The notes under the pieces: model-generated | What the model saw: the letters and a program-made list of their open reading frames with translations, nothing else | What the model was told of the DNA's origin: nothing | The model's database searches: none | Shown: piece by piece, positions 9,876 to 20,990 of the stretch | How the letters are laid out: each line of letters opens with the position of its first letter | Numbering within the stretch: the first letter of the stretch is position 1 | Position numbers and translations under genes: made by a program | DNA from: Hirundichthys speculiger | Taxonomy: Eukaryota; Chordata; Actinopteri; Beloniformes; Exocoetidae | Assembly (NCBI GenBank): GCA_018398805.1 | Contig: JAGFBZ010001949.1 | Coordinates: 1 to 64,000 of the forward strand | Direction of reading: 5' to 3' | Length of the DNA: 64,000 nucleotides

Positions 9876-11085
9876 CACAGCTTTCTTTTAAAGGGACCTT
9901 TACTGACTTGACTGTGTTATTTAGCTTCTCTGTTTTATCTCATCTATTGCTGAGTGAAAACGGCCCGCTGTGTATAATTTCCAATACTGTTAATTCTTTC
10001 TAAATTATAGACTGTTTGGATTTTGATGAAAGCGTGACAGATTCCATGTGGCCACCATCTAACATATCAAGTGTAAAAGGACTTTCCCATTACGTTTTAA
10101 ATCTGTTATCACACAGAAAAAGCTTCTATGTTTACAGCATATGTTGGCACACTTTTTGGTGTGTGTGTTATATTCTAATTATCTATTACTCTTCCAGTTA
10201 TGTCTCACCCTGGGCGTTACATATTTTACATTACTTACAATGACAATAAAAGGAATCAGAATCTGAATGAGCTGCTTTGTTCATTTCATCTCTTGTGTCA
10301 GTACGTCTTCGGGAGTTTTGATGTCGTCTTGTTTCTTCTTGATCTTCTTGACTACAGCTGCAGGAGCTGCAGTTGGACTGCTTCATTTATGAAGCCATTT
10401 TTTTCCATCAGTTACAATCTCAGACACAACTCGGGCAGAATCCGCAACAAAAGAGTTACTCGGGGTGTAAAAACCTCTCATTGATATGGAAATGATCTTG
10501 TCTCTGAGCGAACGACAGTTGACGTGGGGGATTTTCTCGCTGGTTCTGTCGTATTGCAGTTCCAGAACCGCACACGTCCAAGCATGTAAAGGAATATTAA
10601 TTACCAGATGCGAGATTGAAAACTACAAGTGTACAAGTTACAAAATGAAAACTGTCAAGCCGTCCTGTTTGTATGCTATCGAGCAGGAGAGAGAAACTGT
10701 GACTGTTCGGACAGACCTTTGAATACCATTAAAATAACTCGTCACCATTCAGACTCATTTGTGTTCTTACTTACTCAGCCAGGTGACTGCTCACCTGTCT
10801 CCTCCATCCCTGGTTCCAAACTGCTCATTCATGCTGCAGGACCTGCCAGCTGCTGGTTGTCCCATATGGGACTGCAGATACCGGCTCTACGGCCCACTGC
10901 CTTTTTGGTGATGATCATTGATGATATGAAATGAAACTTCCCTTCAGTAATTTTCATTTATAATCTCTTGGAAGTTGCTTCTGTACATGCCTCAGTAGTA
11001 CCAAACATGATTTTTTTTTTTTCTTTCTAGATTCATCCTTTACAGATCACTGATATGCCAAAATATTTTATTTTCAGCAGTAGCA
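9876..11085. other. Unassigned DNA
   Basis: A short segment at about 10215-10260 (ACTTACAATGACAATAAAAGG) resembles a fish retroposon tail. The overlapping 75- to 101-codon frames at 10016-10934 have no recognised motif. A T-run lies at 11010-11021. Nothing else is supported. Confidence 0.4.
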
Positions 11086-11087
11086 AC

Positions 11088-11540
11088 TAGGGATGTGTAC
11101 CGAGAGCCGGTATTTTTTGGTACCGGTTCCTAAATGGTCGGTACCAGAGTACCGCTAAAAATTCTGGACAAACGATACTGTTATCGGTGTTTTTTTTTTA
11201 AAGAGAGTATACCCAGAGCAACATAACTGTCGCGTAATGATACTGACGCCATCGACAGGTTATGACGTAGCGCCCCGTTGTTTTCTTTAGCCAATAGGTC
11301 AATATGTCGGCCGTCAGAGCTAATCAATCGAAGGTATGGACTCACTTTTATCAAACGGAATGAAGCTTCGGCTCAATGCAATATATGCCAGAAAGTAGTT
11401 GTGTCCAAGGAGGGGGGGGGGGGGGGTAACACCAGCAACATCATGAAACACTTGCAGTGAGCTCACAGTATAAAAATTAAGGAGTGCGGCGTGTTTGACT
11501 GCCAAAACAACGCGGCTAAAGTTAGCAGCCCATTTTAAAC
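11088..11540 (+). mobile_element. Left part of an Ac-like (ZBED-type) hAT element
   Basis: It starts TAGGGATGTGTACCGAGAGC and carries GGTACCGGT-type palindromes in the subterminal region, as in fish Ac-like hAT elements. A BED-finger exon follows. I found no matching right TIR in the next kilobase, so the element is truncated or its 3' part has decayed. Confidence 0.65.
11304..11460 (+). pseudogene. BED zinc-finger exon of an Ac-like hAT transposase, frameshifted
   Basis: An ATG at 11304 opens MSAVRANQSKVWTHFYQT. The typical continuation then lies in another frame: NEASAQCNICQKVVVSKE, then a glycine run, then NTSNIMKHLQ. W/F aromatics, C-x2-C and the 'NTSNxxKHL' end are BED-finger hallmarks. 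The frame changes just before NEAS, a G-run (11412-11426) expands the glycines, and TGA follows HLQ before the second histidine can be placed. The exon is non-functional. Confidence 0.75.
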
Positions 11541-11899
11541 ATTTAAAATACATTTATTAAATGATATTACTCAACACGTTGCACATTAACCAGATTTATT
11601 GATCAATATCTACAATACGTCTGTCTACGCACAGACAGGACGCTAATAAACGGTAAATGCGCTATTGCACGGTAATTGTACAGTGTTAAAATTAATAATA
11701 TAATTTTACTAAATGCAAACAGCAAATAAAGTAAACAGACTCACCGCAGCTTCATCACCTGAGTTTGCTGCCATGGCCGACCGGTCCGTCTTACTATCTG
11801 GGTGGGTGTCACATGACCAATGGAGCGTAACGTGATTGGCTGGACGTTGGCTGAATTGAGACAGGGATCGATTGCTTCTCCCTGGTGACCCGGATGTTG

Positions 11900-12200
11900 A
11901 GTCTGGTTCTTTTTACACTGAATTTTTTGAGGTTGAATTTTTTTTACACTGAATTTTTTGAGGTTGAATTTTTTTACACTGATTTTTTTTTTAGAAATTG
12001 AATTTTTTTACACTGAATTTTTTTGAGATGTTGATTTTTTTTTTTTTTTTTACACTGAATTTTTTGGGGTGTTGAATTTCTTTGCATGTTGAATTTTGAA
12101 AAACTGAATATTTTAAGACAACAATTTTTTTTTAACATTGAATTTATTTTAACAAAATAAAATTCAGAGGCAAAAAAAAAATTCAGTGCTAGAAATCTGA
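11900..12200. repeat. Degenerate tandem repeats with TGAATTTTTT core
   Basis: TTTACACTGAATTTTTTGAG-type units recur with variable T-runs at 11908-12070. The A-rich half (12150-12200) has AAAATTCAG units in the opposite sense, so the region is roughly palindromic. It may be the core of a decayed MITE, but I cannot fix its ends. Confidence 0.6.
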
Positions 12201-14015
12201 TTTTGATGCTGAAAAATTTCAATCTTAAAAATTCGTATTCAAACTCAGGTGGCACAGAAACACTTCCATACTATGTAATTAAAATCATGACAGCTGACTA
12301 GTGGCTTTGCTGGCCGCCAATCAAATGGACTTTGTCCATAAAATTGTTGTGTTGTATAATTGAACCTGATGTGATACAAAGAAATTCACCACCTGAACAA
12401 GTGTCATGTGAAATCTAACTATAGTATCAGACAATATGTTTATTTCTGCTGTAAAGTTGGACATTTTAACTCAGGATTCAATGGAGATTTGCTCTGTTTT
12501 GAAACCAGCACCTAGTGGTCAGCAGAGGAACTGCAATTTTTCTTCAGCTTTGACGCAGAGATGGGGATGTTGGCTCTCTGTCTGCCCCTGTGGATAGACT
12601 TTCTTGTCTTTTACCCCGGTTACTACCCCGGTTCTGTTTGGTTCTCCTCCTGCAGTCGTTGCTTTTGTCTTTGTTGTGGGTTACGTGCCCATGCAAGTAA
12701 AATACTTTATAGCTTGCCACTCCACATCTCGACCATAACACATTCCTAATGGGAAGTTTTGTCTTGCATTTATTGTTTGGTAATCTTCAAGGATTGTCAA
12801 ACATCAAATGTAAATATGGAAAGAGAAAGAGAGAGAAAAAGATACAAAACATTTGGCCCAGATGCTCTCAAAACTATCTACACTTTAAAATGATTAAAAA
12901 TAGGGTTTCTCATTTCCAACTTCGCAACAGTCATGGCTCATTTTTCCCCGGCTTAAAACTTTTTGAATCTATTTTTTTTTAATGGGACCAAGTTTGGACA
13001 GTCTTTAATCTAACTCAGTGAGAACTTATGCATGTCACACTCTGGCAGTTAAGACGTGGCGTCCAAGCAAAGAAGCGCTGCCTCGCAGCTTCCCAGTTTA
13101 AAGCGTGTACACCAGTCTGACACCAGCATGTCCCACAGCTGCTTTATAATTAGAGGTCCTCTTCTCTGATCCCTAACTTTCACACCAAAGAAATGTCTGT
13201 AGTGTCTCTCTGACTCTGCTGAGGACGCTCACGTCTTTCACCCAAAAACATGAAAGTTTTAGGCATCACCCATAAAAGGACTGTAGATTTATAAGAATAA
13301 TAAAAAAGGGGAACATTGCATACACACAGTAGAGCTGGAAAAATATTATATGAACAGAACATTTTTTCTTTAGGTTGAGTCTTGAGTTTCTACTCTTGTG
13401 CATGGATTTGTGCAAATGTTTATGGCTCTTTATATTTTACATCCTACTCTGGCTGGAAGTTTACAGTTGGCATTAATTTGATCGGAAAAATGACCCAAAG
13501 TACACTATATGTATAAAAATACAGTTTTGTTTTCTTTCTTTCAACCTAGTGTTGGGATCTTTTTTCTGAAAGAGGCTGAACAAATCAAAACAACTACAAC
13601 TTCGACAGAAATGTGCATCACCAGAAGGGGCGGAGCCGCGGTTTAGACTTGGCTCTCCCATTGGCCGGTCCGGTCCGCCGTTCTTTCGTCCAATCCTTTG
13701 TCCTCACGTCATCGTCTTCTGATCCAATCCGACTACATTTTCTTTACCTGGCCAGGTCTTTTGTTTCCAAACCCGTGTTTCTAACCAGCTACAGCTGAGC
13801 TAGTTTGCTACATTTCTAATAAGACAAACACACTAAGATCAATCTAAGACACTGTGATATGGACGTATGATTTATTGAACAAAATAATATGTTAAAAATA
13901 ATGAACAACAATAAAACAATGTGATTTAAACTAAGAGATAATGTCTTTTATGCTTCCAACACTAGAATATTAATAATGCTATTGACAATGCTATTGATAA
14001 CAATATCTAACTAAT
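12201..14015. other. Unassigned DNA with a possible decayed short element
   Basis: No coding gene is recognised. CTAGTGTTGG at 13547-13556 and its inverse CCAACACTAG at 13957-13966 could be TIRs of a 420-bp element, but the flanks show no target duplication. A polypyrimidine-CAG pattern at about 12640-12656 is the only splice-like signal, and it has no exon to support it. Confidence 0.35.
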
Positions 14016-14023
14016 GTGTAACT

Positions 14024-14373
14024 CAGTGATTCCCAAAGTGTGGGCCGCGGCCCCCTGGTGGGCCGTTGTGGTACTGCAGGTGGGCCGTGAGAGGTCATTA
14101 AAAATAAACAAATACGTTTTAAATCCTCGATTTTTATTTACTGTTAAATATTTATTACACGATTTAAAAAAAATATTTAGAAATAATGAAACAAATCAAT
14201 AGAGTGTTATTCTACTGTCATATTAACTTAATAAGACAAGTGCCGCCATATTTGTTGACATTAATATTGGAATGTAGCTTTTAGTCCTGTATGTTGATCA
14301 AAGTGGTGTTTAAAGGTTTGCACGGGCCACATTTCAAATTGGGCCTTGGAATTCTGAAGTTTGGGAATGGCTG
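14024..14373 (+). mobile_element. hAT MITE (family B), copy 1
   Basis: It begins CAGTGATTCCCAAAGTGTGG and ends GTTTGGGAATGGCTG, flanked by the perfect 8-bp duplication GTGTAACT (14016-14023, 14374-14381). Inner GGCCCCCTGGTGGGCC and CGGGCC motifs are typical of hAT MITEs. It is 350 bp and non-coding. An inverted relative lies at 56900-57264. Confidence 0.93.
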
Positions 14374-14381
14374 GTGTAACT

Positions 14382-15410
14382 GTACAAAAATGAGAACCAC
14401 TAGCTGCACTAATTCTGGACCTGAAAAGTTAAGAAAATTGCGACCTAACACTGGTAATCATCAGCTGTAAGATATAATTGCAAAATGCAACGTACTGGAT
14501 TTACTGGGCCCAAATTGAAACGCAAAGCCGCTCTAAAGCTGCTTGAATATATATATATTTTTAATCTCTGATATTACCAAGTACCAGACCGTATTTCTGC
14601 CCGTGGCTGAATGGTAATCTAGTCTACAAGTGGCATCACTGGTGTTAAAAGGGAGGCAGACTCGTCCCCCTGAGAACTAATCAGGCTGGAGTGACAGTTA
14701 CGTGTTAGCATGACCTGCTAACGCTGTAAAGTCAGTGGAGAACAGGTCTATGATTCTCTGTGGATACAGTTTTAACACTAAGAGGCCTCCAGCATGTAAT
14801 CTGATGCTAAATATTCCCTGACAGTCTTGGATTGATCTGATATTCCCATCAGCCCCTGTGTTGGGTTATCGTCTCAGTCAGACTGGGTTACTGGATCCAC
14901 TATTGATGCACATCTTTATTACTGAAGTCCCCATTACCCACCATTAGCATTCTTGTTTTTGTGTTTAAAAACTTGTGTTAAATGACAGGGGAGACAAGAG
15001 TCGAATGTAACGTTTCACAGAATTCAAACCTGGGTAACAGCTCTGGATATAGAGTCAAAATCATCAGGAGGCATCAAGTTTGCTCTGAACATCTTTCTGC
15101 TGATGAATAAATAAATAAATAAACAACCATGGAGGTAAGAGTCCAGCTTTAAATATATTATTTGTACCTGGGTGTAACAACAGGTACAAGGTGTAAATCA
15201 TGCATTAATCACTCGATGGACAGTTTGGTCCACTTTTTGTGGGACTATTGTGGCCAGTTTATTTAATAACAGCAGAAAAAACTCAAACAGCAGCAGGATG
15301 AAGAACAACAACCACAAATTCATCACAACTGTTTGTGCGCCGACTGTAGAAACGTTAATGGTGTTTAAAGGAGCTGTGTGCAATCAGTGTGCCAGATCAG
15401 TGTCAGTGGC
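14382..15410. other. Unassigned DNA
   Basis: No repeat boundaries or coding frame are supported. A short (AAAT)n stretch lies at 15105-15122. The 61-codon antisense frame at 15198-15383 shows no motif. Confidence 0.45.
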
Positions 15411-15420
15411 ATGATGCCAT

Positions 15421-16400
15421 ACATCTATCCATCTATCCATCTATCCTTCCAGCCATCCATCTATCCATCCATCTATCCATCCATCCATCCATCATCTATC
15501 CATCCATCTATCCATCCATCCATCCATCCATCCATCCATCCATCCATCCATCCATCCATCCATCCATCCATCTATCCATCCATCTCCATCCATCCATCCA
15601 TCCATCCATCTATCCATCCATCCATCCATCCAATTCATCCATCCCATCCATCCATCCATCCATCCATCCATCCATCCATCCATCCATCCATCCATCCAAT
15701 CCATCCATCCATCCATCCATCCATCCATCCATCCATCCATCCATCCATCCATCCATCCATCCATCCAGCCATCCCATCCATCCATCCATCCATCCATCCC
15801 ATCCATCCATCCATCCATCCATCCATTCATCCATCCATCCATCCATCCATCCATCCATCCATCCATCCATCATCCATCCATCCATCAATCCATCCATCCA
15901 TCCATCCATCCATCTATCTATCCATCAATCCATCCATCCATCCATCAATCCATCCATCCATCTATCCATCCATCCATCCATCATCAATCCATCCATCTAT
16001 CCATCCATCCATCCACACATCCATCAATCATCTATCTATCCTTCCATCCATCCATCAATCCATCCTTCCATCCATCCATCCATCATCATATAATCATATA
16101 TCTATCCATCCATCCATCCATCCATCCATCCATCCATTCATCTATCCATCCATCCATCCATCCATCTATCCATCCATCAATCCATCCATCCATCCATCCA
16201 TCCATCTATCCATCCATCCATCCATCCATTCCATCCATCCATCCATCCATCCATCCATCCATCCATCCATCCATCCATCCACCCATCCATCCATCCATCC
16301 ATTCATCTATCCATCCATCCATGCATCCATCATCTATCCATCCATTCATCTATCAATACATCCATCCATCCTTCCATCCATCCATCCATCCATCATCCAC
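15421..16400. repeat. Long (TCCA)n microsatellite
   Basis: Nearly 1 kb of TCCA (= GGAT/ATGG on the other strand) is interrupted by TCTA, TCAA, CATC and TTCA variants. The open frames through it (PSIHPSIH on plus, MDGWMDGW on minus, up to 344 codons) arise only because the 4-bp unit has no stop in these frames. It may have grown from the (GGAT)n tail of a fish retroposon such as the one at 38.7 kb, but no retroposon body adjoins it. Confidence 0.97.
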
Positions 16401-16403
16401 CAA

Positions 16404-16520
16404 TTGAATTGAATTGTCTTTACTGTCGTTGCACCAGTAAAACGAAATTGGCAAGTACAAGTATAGGCTAGACCTATAAAAGACACATTTAACATGACAA
16501 GATTACACCCCCCCCCCCCC

Positions 16521-16576
<56 letters not shown>

Positions 16577-16740
16577 CACACACACACACACCGTAGCAGC
16601 TTAAAGAGACAACAAAAAACAGTAGATTGCAGAGACTCTCGCATGTCGTTGCTACAACACAGATAAAGATTTATAGGTAAAGGTATTTAGGTGTTAAGAA
16701 GTGTTATAACCTTTGGATAAAAACTGTTTTTAAGTCTATT
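16404..16740 (-). mobile_element. Retroposon 3' fragment (minus) containing a C-run and (CA)n
   Basis: It starts with the inverse of an (AATTC)n-type tail (CAATTGAATTGAATTGTC) and continues TTTACTGTCGTTGCACC, as reversed fish LINE 3' ends do. It carries C17 at about 16508-16523 followed directly by (CA)n to about 16590. It ends near GATAAAAACTGTTTTTAAG. It separates two (TCCA)n tracts, so it probably inserted into one. Confidence 0.55.
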
Positions 16741-16815
16741 AGTCCATCCATCATCCATCCATCCCATCCATTCATCTATCCTTCCATCCATCCATCTATC
16801 CATCCATCCATCCAT
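16741..16815. repeat. Second (TCCA)n tract
   Basis: A short continuation of the same tetranucleotide lies after the retroposon fragment. The sequence around 16815-16850 (TGGAGTCCATCCCAGGTCTC, then a GGTGAAAGGCAG block) matches the reversed end of the fish-type retroposon that carries a (GGAT)n tail. Confidence 0.75.
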
Positions 16816-17239
16816 GCTGGAGTCCATCCCAGGTCTCTCTGGGTGAAAGGCAGGAGTGTCTTTTCACCAGAATGATAATAAAGCTCCTCTTATGTATTTG
16901 CATATAAGACAGTTGTGTCTCATTCTACATATTATTTTTTACATTCCAGATGAAGTAAATGTATAAATCACAACATGTAAATGGGAACATTTTGGATGTG
17001 TTTTGAAGTTTATTCAGTCACTCGGGCTGGGAGGAGCAATCCACTTAAAGCGAGGACGCTAATCTCAGCTAGTGGGGTCTTTGTCAGGCTGGATTATTGG
17101 ATGCACAGAGAAATGAAAGGATTTACCTGCACAGGGGCTGGTGGCATACTAATTCCCAAAAGTATCCCTTTAAGTCATCCTGATTTCATTTATTTCAGCG
17201 AGACCAGCCTGTTTCCTTTTAGTGGAGAAAAAAAAATGC

Positions 17240-17480
17240 AAATTTAAATTCAAATTTTATTTGTCACATTCACAATCATACACACTACAACATGTTACGA
17301 AATATTTGATAGGGCTGTCCTTTGTTACAGGATATAAAAGACAGAAATTAAATTACATTAAAGGAAGCAAAACATCTGCCAAAATACAGTGAAATAAAGT
17401 GACAGTTGCAATAAGTGATCATGAGTTTAACAGGTTCACTTTTGAGTCTGACATTCTCAATAAACCACATCAAAAACTGT
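17240..17480 (-). mobile_element. LINE/retroposon 3' fragment, reversed
   Basis: AAATTCAAATTTTATTTGTC at the left followed by CACATTCACAATCATACACA resembles reversed 3' ends of common fish retroposons, whose tail reads (AATTTG)n on the minus strand. No coding part and no target duplication are seen. Confidence 0.5.
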
Positions 17481-17668
17481 GTTCAGTATTTGGGCAGTGT
17501 ATAATTAAATAAGGCAACTCAAGCAACAGCTGAAGAAACATTTTTCATCGTTCATTAATATAGTCATTTTAATAAGATTTTTTTTTTTTAAGCTTTTGTT
17601 ATCTTGTGATTGGTTGCATTGCTGGAATATGATGTGTTTTTACAGCATTTCATGATGAGGTGTAAAAC

Positions 17669-18423
17669 TATGGAGCCCCATTTGGGTCATAATTCAATGA
17701 ATAAATGTGTCCCATTATTATGAAATACATGTGTATTATTATGAAATATTTCCCATTATTATGAAAAAAAAAAGATTATGAAATATTCTTAGATAAAAAA
17801 AGCCATTCTGAAATAAACTATTATGCATTAAACTAATATTAAATAATAAATAATAATAAAAATTTGAGTTTTTACATAATAACAACATTTTGCCAGTGGG
17901 CGGGACCAGTGGTTGACCTGCATGCTCATTGGCTGATCCTTCTCCATTCTACGCTCTGACATCGACTAGTTTTGGCCGTGAGGTCCCGTTAGCAGCGGGC
18001 CGTGGCGTCATCAAGGTGCGCTCCTAGTCCGATTGTAGCTATGGCAGCTTGGACTGAGCTACGGGAAACCTTGACGTTTCTTAGTCGATGTCAACTTTTA
18101 ACCGTAAACTGAGGTGCATTCTGCCACCTACTGGCCTGGAGTATATACATTGCACCTCTGGCCCACTATCGATATTCACTGTTCTGTTGCTTATGCCTGA
18201 ATGAAAGAGCAGCCAATCACATAAATGGCTCCGCCCTCTCTGCTGTGATTGGCACACAAATCATTCTTATGAAAAACAAAGCCATTATTATGTAAAAGCT
18301 CATTCTTATGAAAAACGAAACCATTATCATAATAATGGGAAATATTTCATAATAATAAACGCCTGTATTTCATAATAATAGACTCATTTATTCATTGAAT
18401 TATGACCCAAACGGGGCTCCGTA
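17669..18423 (+). mobile_element. Long-TIR element with 6-bp TSD, copy 1
   Basis: The left end TATGGAGCCCCATTTGGGTC and the right end's inverse TACGGAGCCCCGTTTGGGTC start TIRs that continue through TCATAATTCAATGAATAAAT. The 6-bp duplication TAAAAC is at 17663-17668 and 18424-18429. Both ends carry many ATTATTATGAAAT units and the middle is GC-richer and unique to the family. It is 755 bp with no transposase frame. A 6-bp TSD is not that of hAT, Tc1 or Harbinger elements; IS3EU-like or Dada-like groups are possible but unproven. Confidence 0.88.
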
Positions 18424-18491
18424 TAAAACAAATCTGAGTAAAATGAAATAATAGTCCTTATTTGGGCTCCTGAACCATCCAGTTCTCTGCT

Positions 18492-19328
18492 GTGGCTTCA
18501 GGCCTCACTGCTGCTTCTACGCTAAGATTTATTATTCAGACCGTGGCGCCAGCAGCGTTTCTCTTATTGTTTCATTTAATTCTTCCCTTTCCCGCCTGCA
18601 GGTGCTTGACCTGCTTTTACGAGTGTGTTAGCGGTCCTATAACTGAGGAACTCAGACGTATTAGAGAGGCGCTTCACATCGCGTTCACGTTCAGGGGTTC
18701 CCTGTGGAAAACTGGAAACCAGCTGGTCGCGTGGCGCCAACCGCTACGTTTCCAGCAGGCAGTCAGACTGGGTAAACTGGTCTTCGTGTGGAGTCCTGCT
18801 CCTGGAGCCTCACCATCTGCACAGCTTTCTGGAGCAGATCTCCCCACATATGTGTTGGAATATCATCTCCATGATTATTGCACCGCTCCGGTCCGTCGGC
18901 GGGTAATGGAGGCATCTGGGAATCCGTCCTCGTCCCGAGCTCGGAGCCAAACGACGAGCCGTGGAGGCGGCAGCGCCTGCAGGGAGAGACGACTGCACTC
19001 AGCTCCATTTTCTTTTTTTTTTTTTTCCCAGTCTGCTGGTGGTTTCTGCCAGAATCCAGAACAAGTGTCAGCATTTGTCAACTGTTCAGCTGCGTTCAGC
19101 TGTGCCAACTGCTGGCCCTCCGATGCCAACAACTTTTGTTTCTTTGCCTGTAGAATCTCATTAGTTTTCATGAAGAGTGAGCACATCACAGTCTTCCCTC
19201 CTTACCTCCCTCTAAGCTGGTCAAAAGTAAGATTTGGTGAAAATTGCTTGTTATTCTCACTGTCGGTTCTGTGTACTATATGCTTGTGTTTTATTTTATG
19301 GAGCCCCGTTTTGGTCATAATTCAATGA
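18492..19328 (+). CDS. 278-codon open frame of unknown status
   Basis: This is the longest frame in the window that is not driven by a tandem repeat. It starts at ATG 18492 and stops at 19328, inside the TIR of the element beginning at 19297, so its last ten codons are transposon sequence. A hydrophobic stretch lies near residues 12-35 (FIIQTVAPAAFLLLFHLILP) and another near the C-terminus (LLFSLSVLCTICLCFIL). The middle is basic and serine-rich, and there is a phenylalanine run encoded by a T-run at about 19010-19026. I recognise no domain. The T-run followed by CAG at 19030 and the CCTGCAG at 18595-18601 look like splice acceptors, so pieces could be exons. A chance frame in GC-richer DNA is the more likely reading. 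Confidence 0.2.
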   Translation: MASGLTAASTLRFIIQTVAPAAFLLLFHLILPFPACRCLTCFYECVSGPITEELRRIREALHIAFTFRGSLWKTGNQLVAWRQPLRFQQAVRLGKLVFVWSPAPGASPSAQLSGADLPTYVLEYHLHDYCTAPVRRRVMEASGNPSSSRARSQTTSRGGGSACRERRLHSAPFSFFFFSQSAGGFCQNPEQVSAFVNCSAAFSCANCWPSDANNFCFFACRISLVFMKSEHITVFPPYLPLSWSKVRFGENCLLFSLSVLCTICLCFILWSPVLVIIQ

Positions 19329-20145
19329 ATAAATGAGTCTATTATTATGAAATACAGGCGTTTATTATTATGAAATACGTATCCATTATTATGAAATGTT
19401 TCCCATTATTATGATATACATGTTTATTATTATTAAACATTTCCCATTATTATGAAATATATGTGTATTATTATTAAATATTTACTTTTTTACATTTATT
19501 ATGAAAAAAATGTAATTATTATGAAATACATTTTTATTATTATTTAATCTTAGTTTAATGCATAATAGTTTATTTCAGAATGGCTTTTTTATTTAAGAAT
19601 GAGCTTTTCCATAATAATGACATTTTGCCAGTGGGCGGGACCAGTGGTTGACCTGCACTCTCATTGGCTGATCCTTCTCCATGCAGTTAGTGGGGGACTC
19701 GCATCCAGCCTGTTGGCTACCTCTCGGAGTAAGTCAGAAAAGGATCTTTCTCCTGTTGCCATGCCGTCAAAATCAAGTTTTCCCTACATTTCACGCTACG
19801 TTTCTTAGTCGATGTCAACTTTTAACCGTAAACTGAGGTGCATTCTGCCCCCTACTGGCCTGGAGTATATACACTGCACCTCTCGCCCACTATCGATATT
19901 CACTGTTCTGTTGCTTATGCCTGAATAAAAGAGCAGCCAATCACATAAATGGCTCCGCCCTCTCTGCTGTGATTGACACACAAATTATTCTTATAAAAAA
20001 CAAAGCCATTATTATTTAAAAGCTCATTCTTATGAAAAACGAAACCATTATCATAATAATGGGAATTATTTCATAATAAAACACCTGTATTTCATAATAA
20101 TAGACTCATTTATTCATTGATTTATGACCCAAACGGGGCTCCATA
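19297..20145 (+). mobile_element. Long-TIR element with 6-bp TSD, copy 2
   Basis: It starts TATGGAGCCCCGTTTTGGTC and ends with the inverse, closing GGGGCTCCATA. The 6-bp duplication TTATTT is at 19291-19296 and 20146-20151. It is in the same orientation as copy 1 and shares the core (GCCAGTGGGCGGGACCAGTG, GGCTCCGCCCTCTCTGCTGT), but it has a longer left array of ATTATTATGAAAT units and lacks part of the centre. It is 849 bp and non-coding. Confidence 0.9.
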
Positions 20146-20539
20146 TTATTTATCCCCTATCCATTTTATTTCAATTAATCTTATTCAAGTTTTTGAGCAC
20201 TAAGTTTTTATCAGAGGAACTTTGTCAAGTATTTGGTGTTTTTCCTCTGTTTTTGGAAACTGGAAATGACCAGTGACTCCCTGAGATATTTCCAGCATTC
20301 GTGTGGGAGTTCGTTTGAGATGACGATCCAACAAACTCTTAAACCTCCCTGGTGAAAAAACGACCAGTGTCCCCATCTGCATCTGTCCTGGCCAAAATAT
20401 CAAACTGCTTTTGTTGCAATATTTTCTAATGATTTCATTTTATTTGTTTCATGTAACACACTTCTGTAAAGTATGGTACGTCATTACTGTAATGCCAAGA
20501 ATTTGGAATCTTCTTAGTCGTAATGATTATTAATTTCTA

Positions 20540-20880
20540 TGCACTGGTGAGGCAATCTATTCAGCTGTTAAGCAAGGCACTGACAACGACGGAAGTGCAA
20601 AACGGAGGTTTATTCTCCAAGGCTGCAGACAAAATCACAGAGCTCTTCACAGCACCAGGATTCTTTAGAAGAATGCCAAGATTAAAGGCGGGCAGTTCAT
20701 CTCATATTATTCTGCATCAAATGGAAAATTACAGCAACCCATAACCTTGTGATCTGTCTAGACACAAACTCAGCAACTTGATAAAGACAACAATCCTGTG
20801 ACCTAAAAGACAACAGGTTAAGAGGGAAAAAGTCATGGCCTCAGAGCCGTTAGGCTAAAGATGCATTTTTTGACTTTACA
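20540..20880 (-). mobile_element. LTR relative of the split LTR at 0.6-2.1 kb
   Basis: Read on the minus strand it aligns to 687-778 plus 1894-2089 and ends CACCAGTGCA at 20540. An AATAAA signal lies at about 20611-20616 (minus). The upstream limit near 20880 is uncertain. A 73-codon plus-strand frame at 20523-20744 is antisense to the LTR and not a gene. No internal region adjoins. Confidence 0.6.
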
Positions 20881-20990
20881 ATTACCAAACCATAACCAGA
20901 TATTTGATCACTCAAACGCCTTCCACTTTCAAGTCAAGACCGTGCTGATGATGTCATTTTTATGTGTAAAAGACATTGAGGTGGAACATA

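Noticed and set aside
12620..12700. CTCCTCCTGCAG as a splice acceptor of a host exon
   Set aside because: No open, motif-bearing exon or donor follows; such sites arise often by chance.
13547..13966. CTAGTGTTGG...CCAACACTAG as a bounded transposon
   Set aside because: The 10-bp inverted match has no target duplication and no second copy in the window.
15378..16412. 344-codon frame of PSIHPSIH repeats and antisense MDGWMDGW frames
   Set aside because: They follow only from a stop-free 4-bp microsatellite; there is no codon bias, splice or promoter context.
18763..19189. Minus-strand frames of 103-104 codons opposite the 278-codon frame
   Set aside because: They are mutually overlapping antisense frames with a lysine run from the T-homopolymer and no motif.
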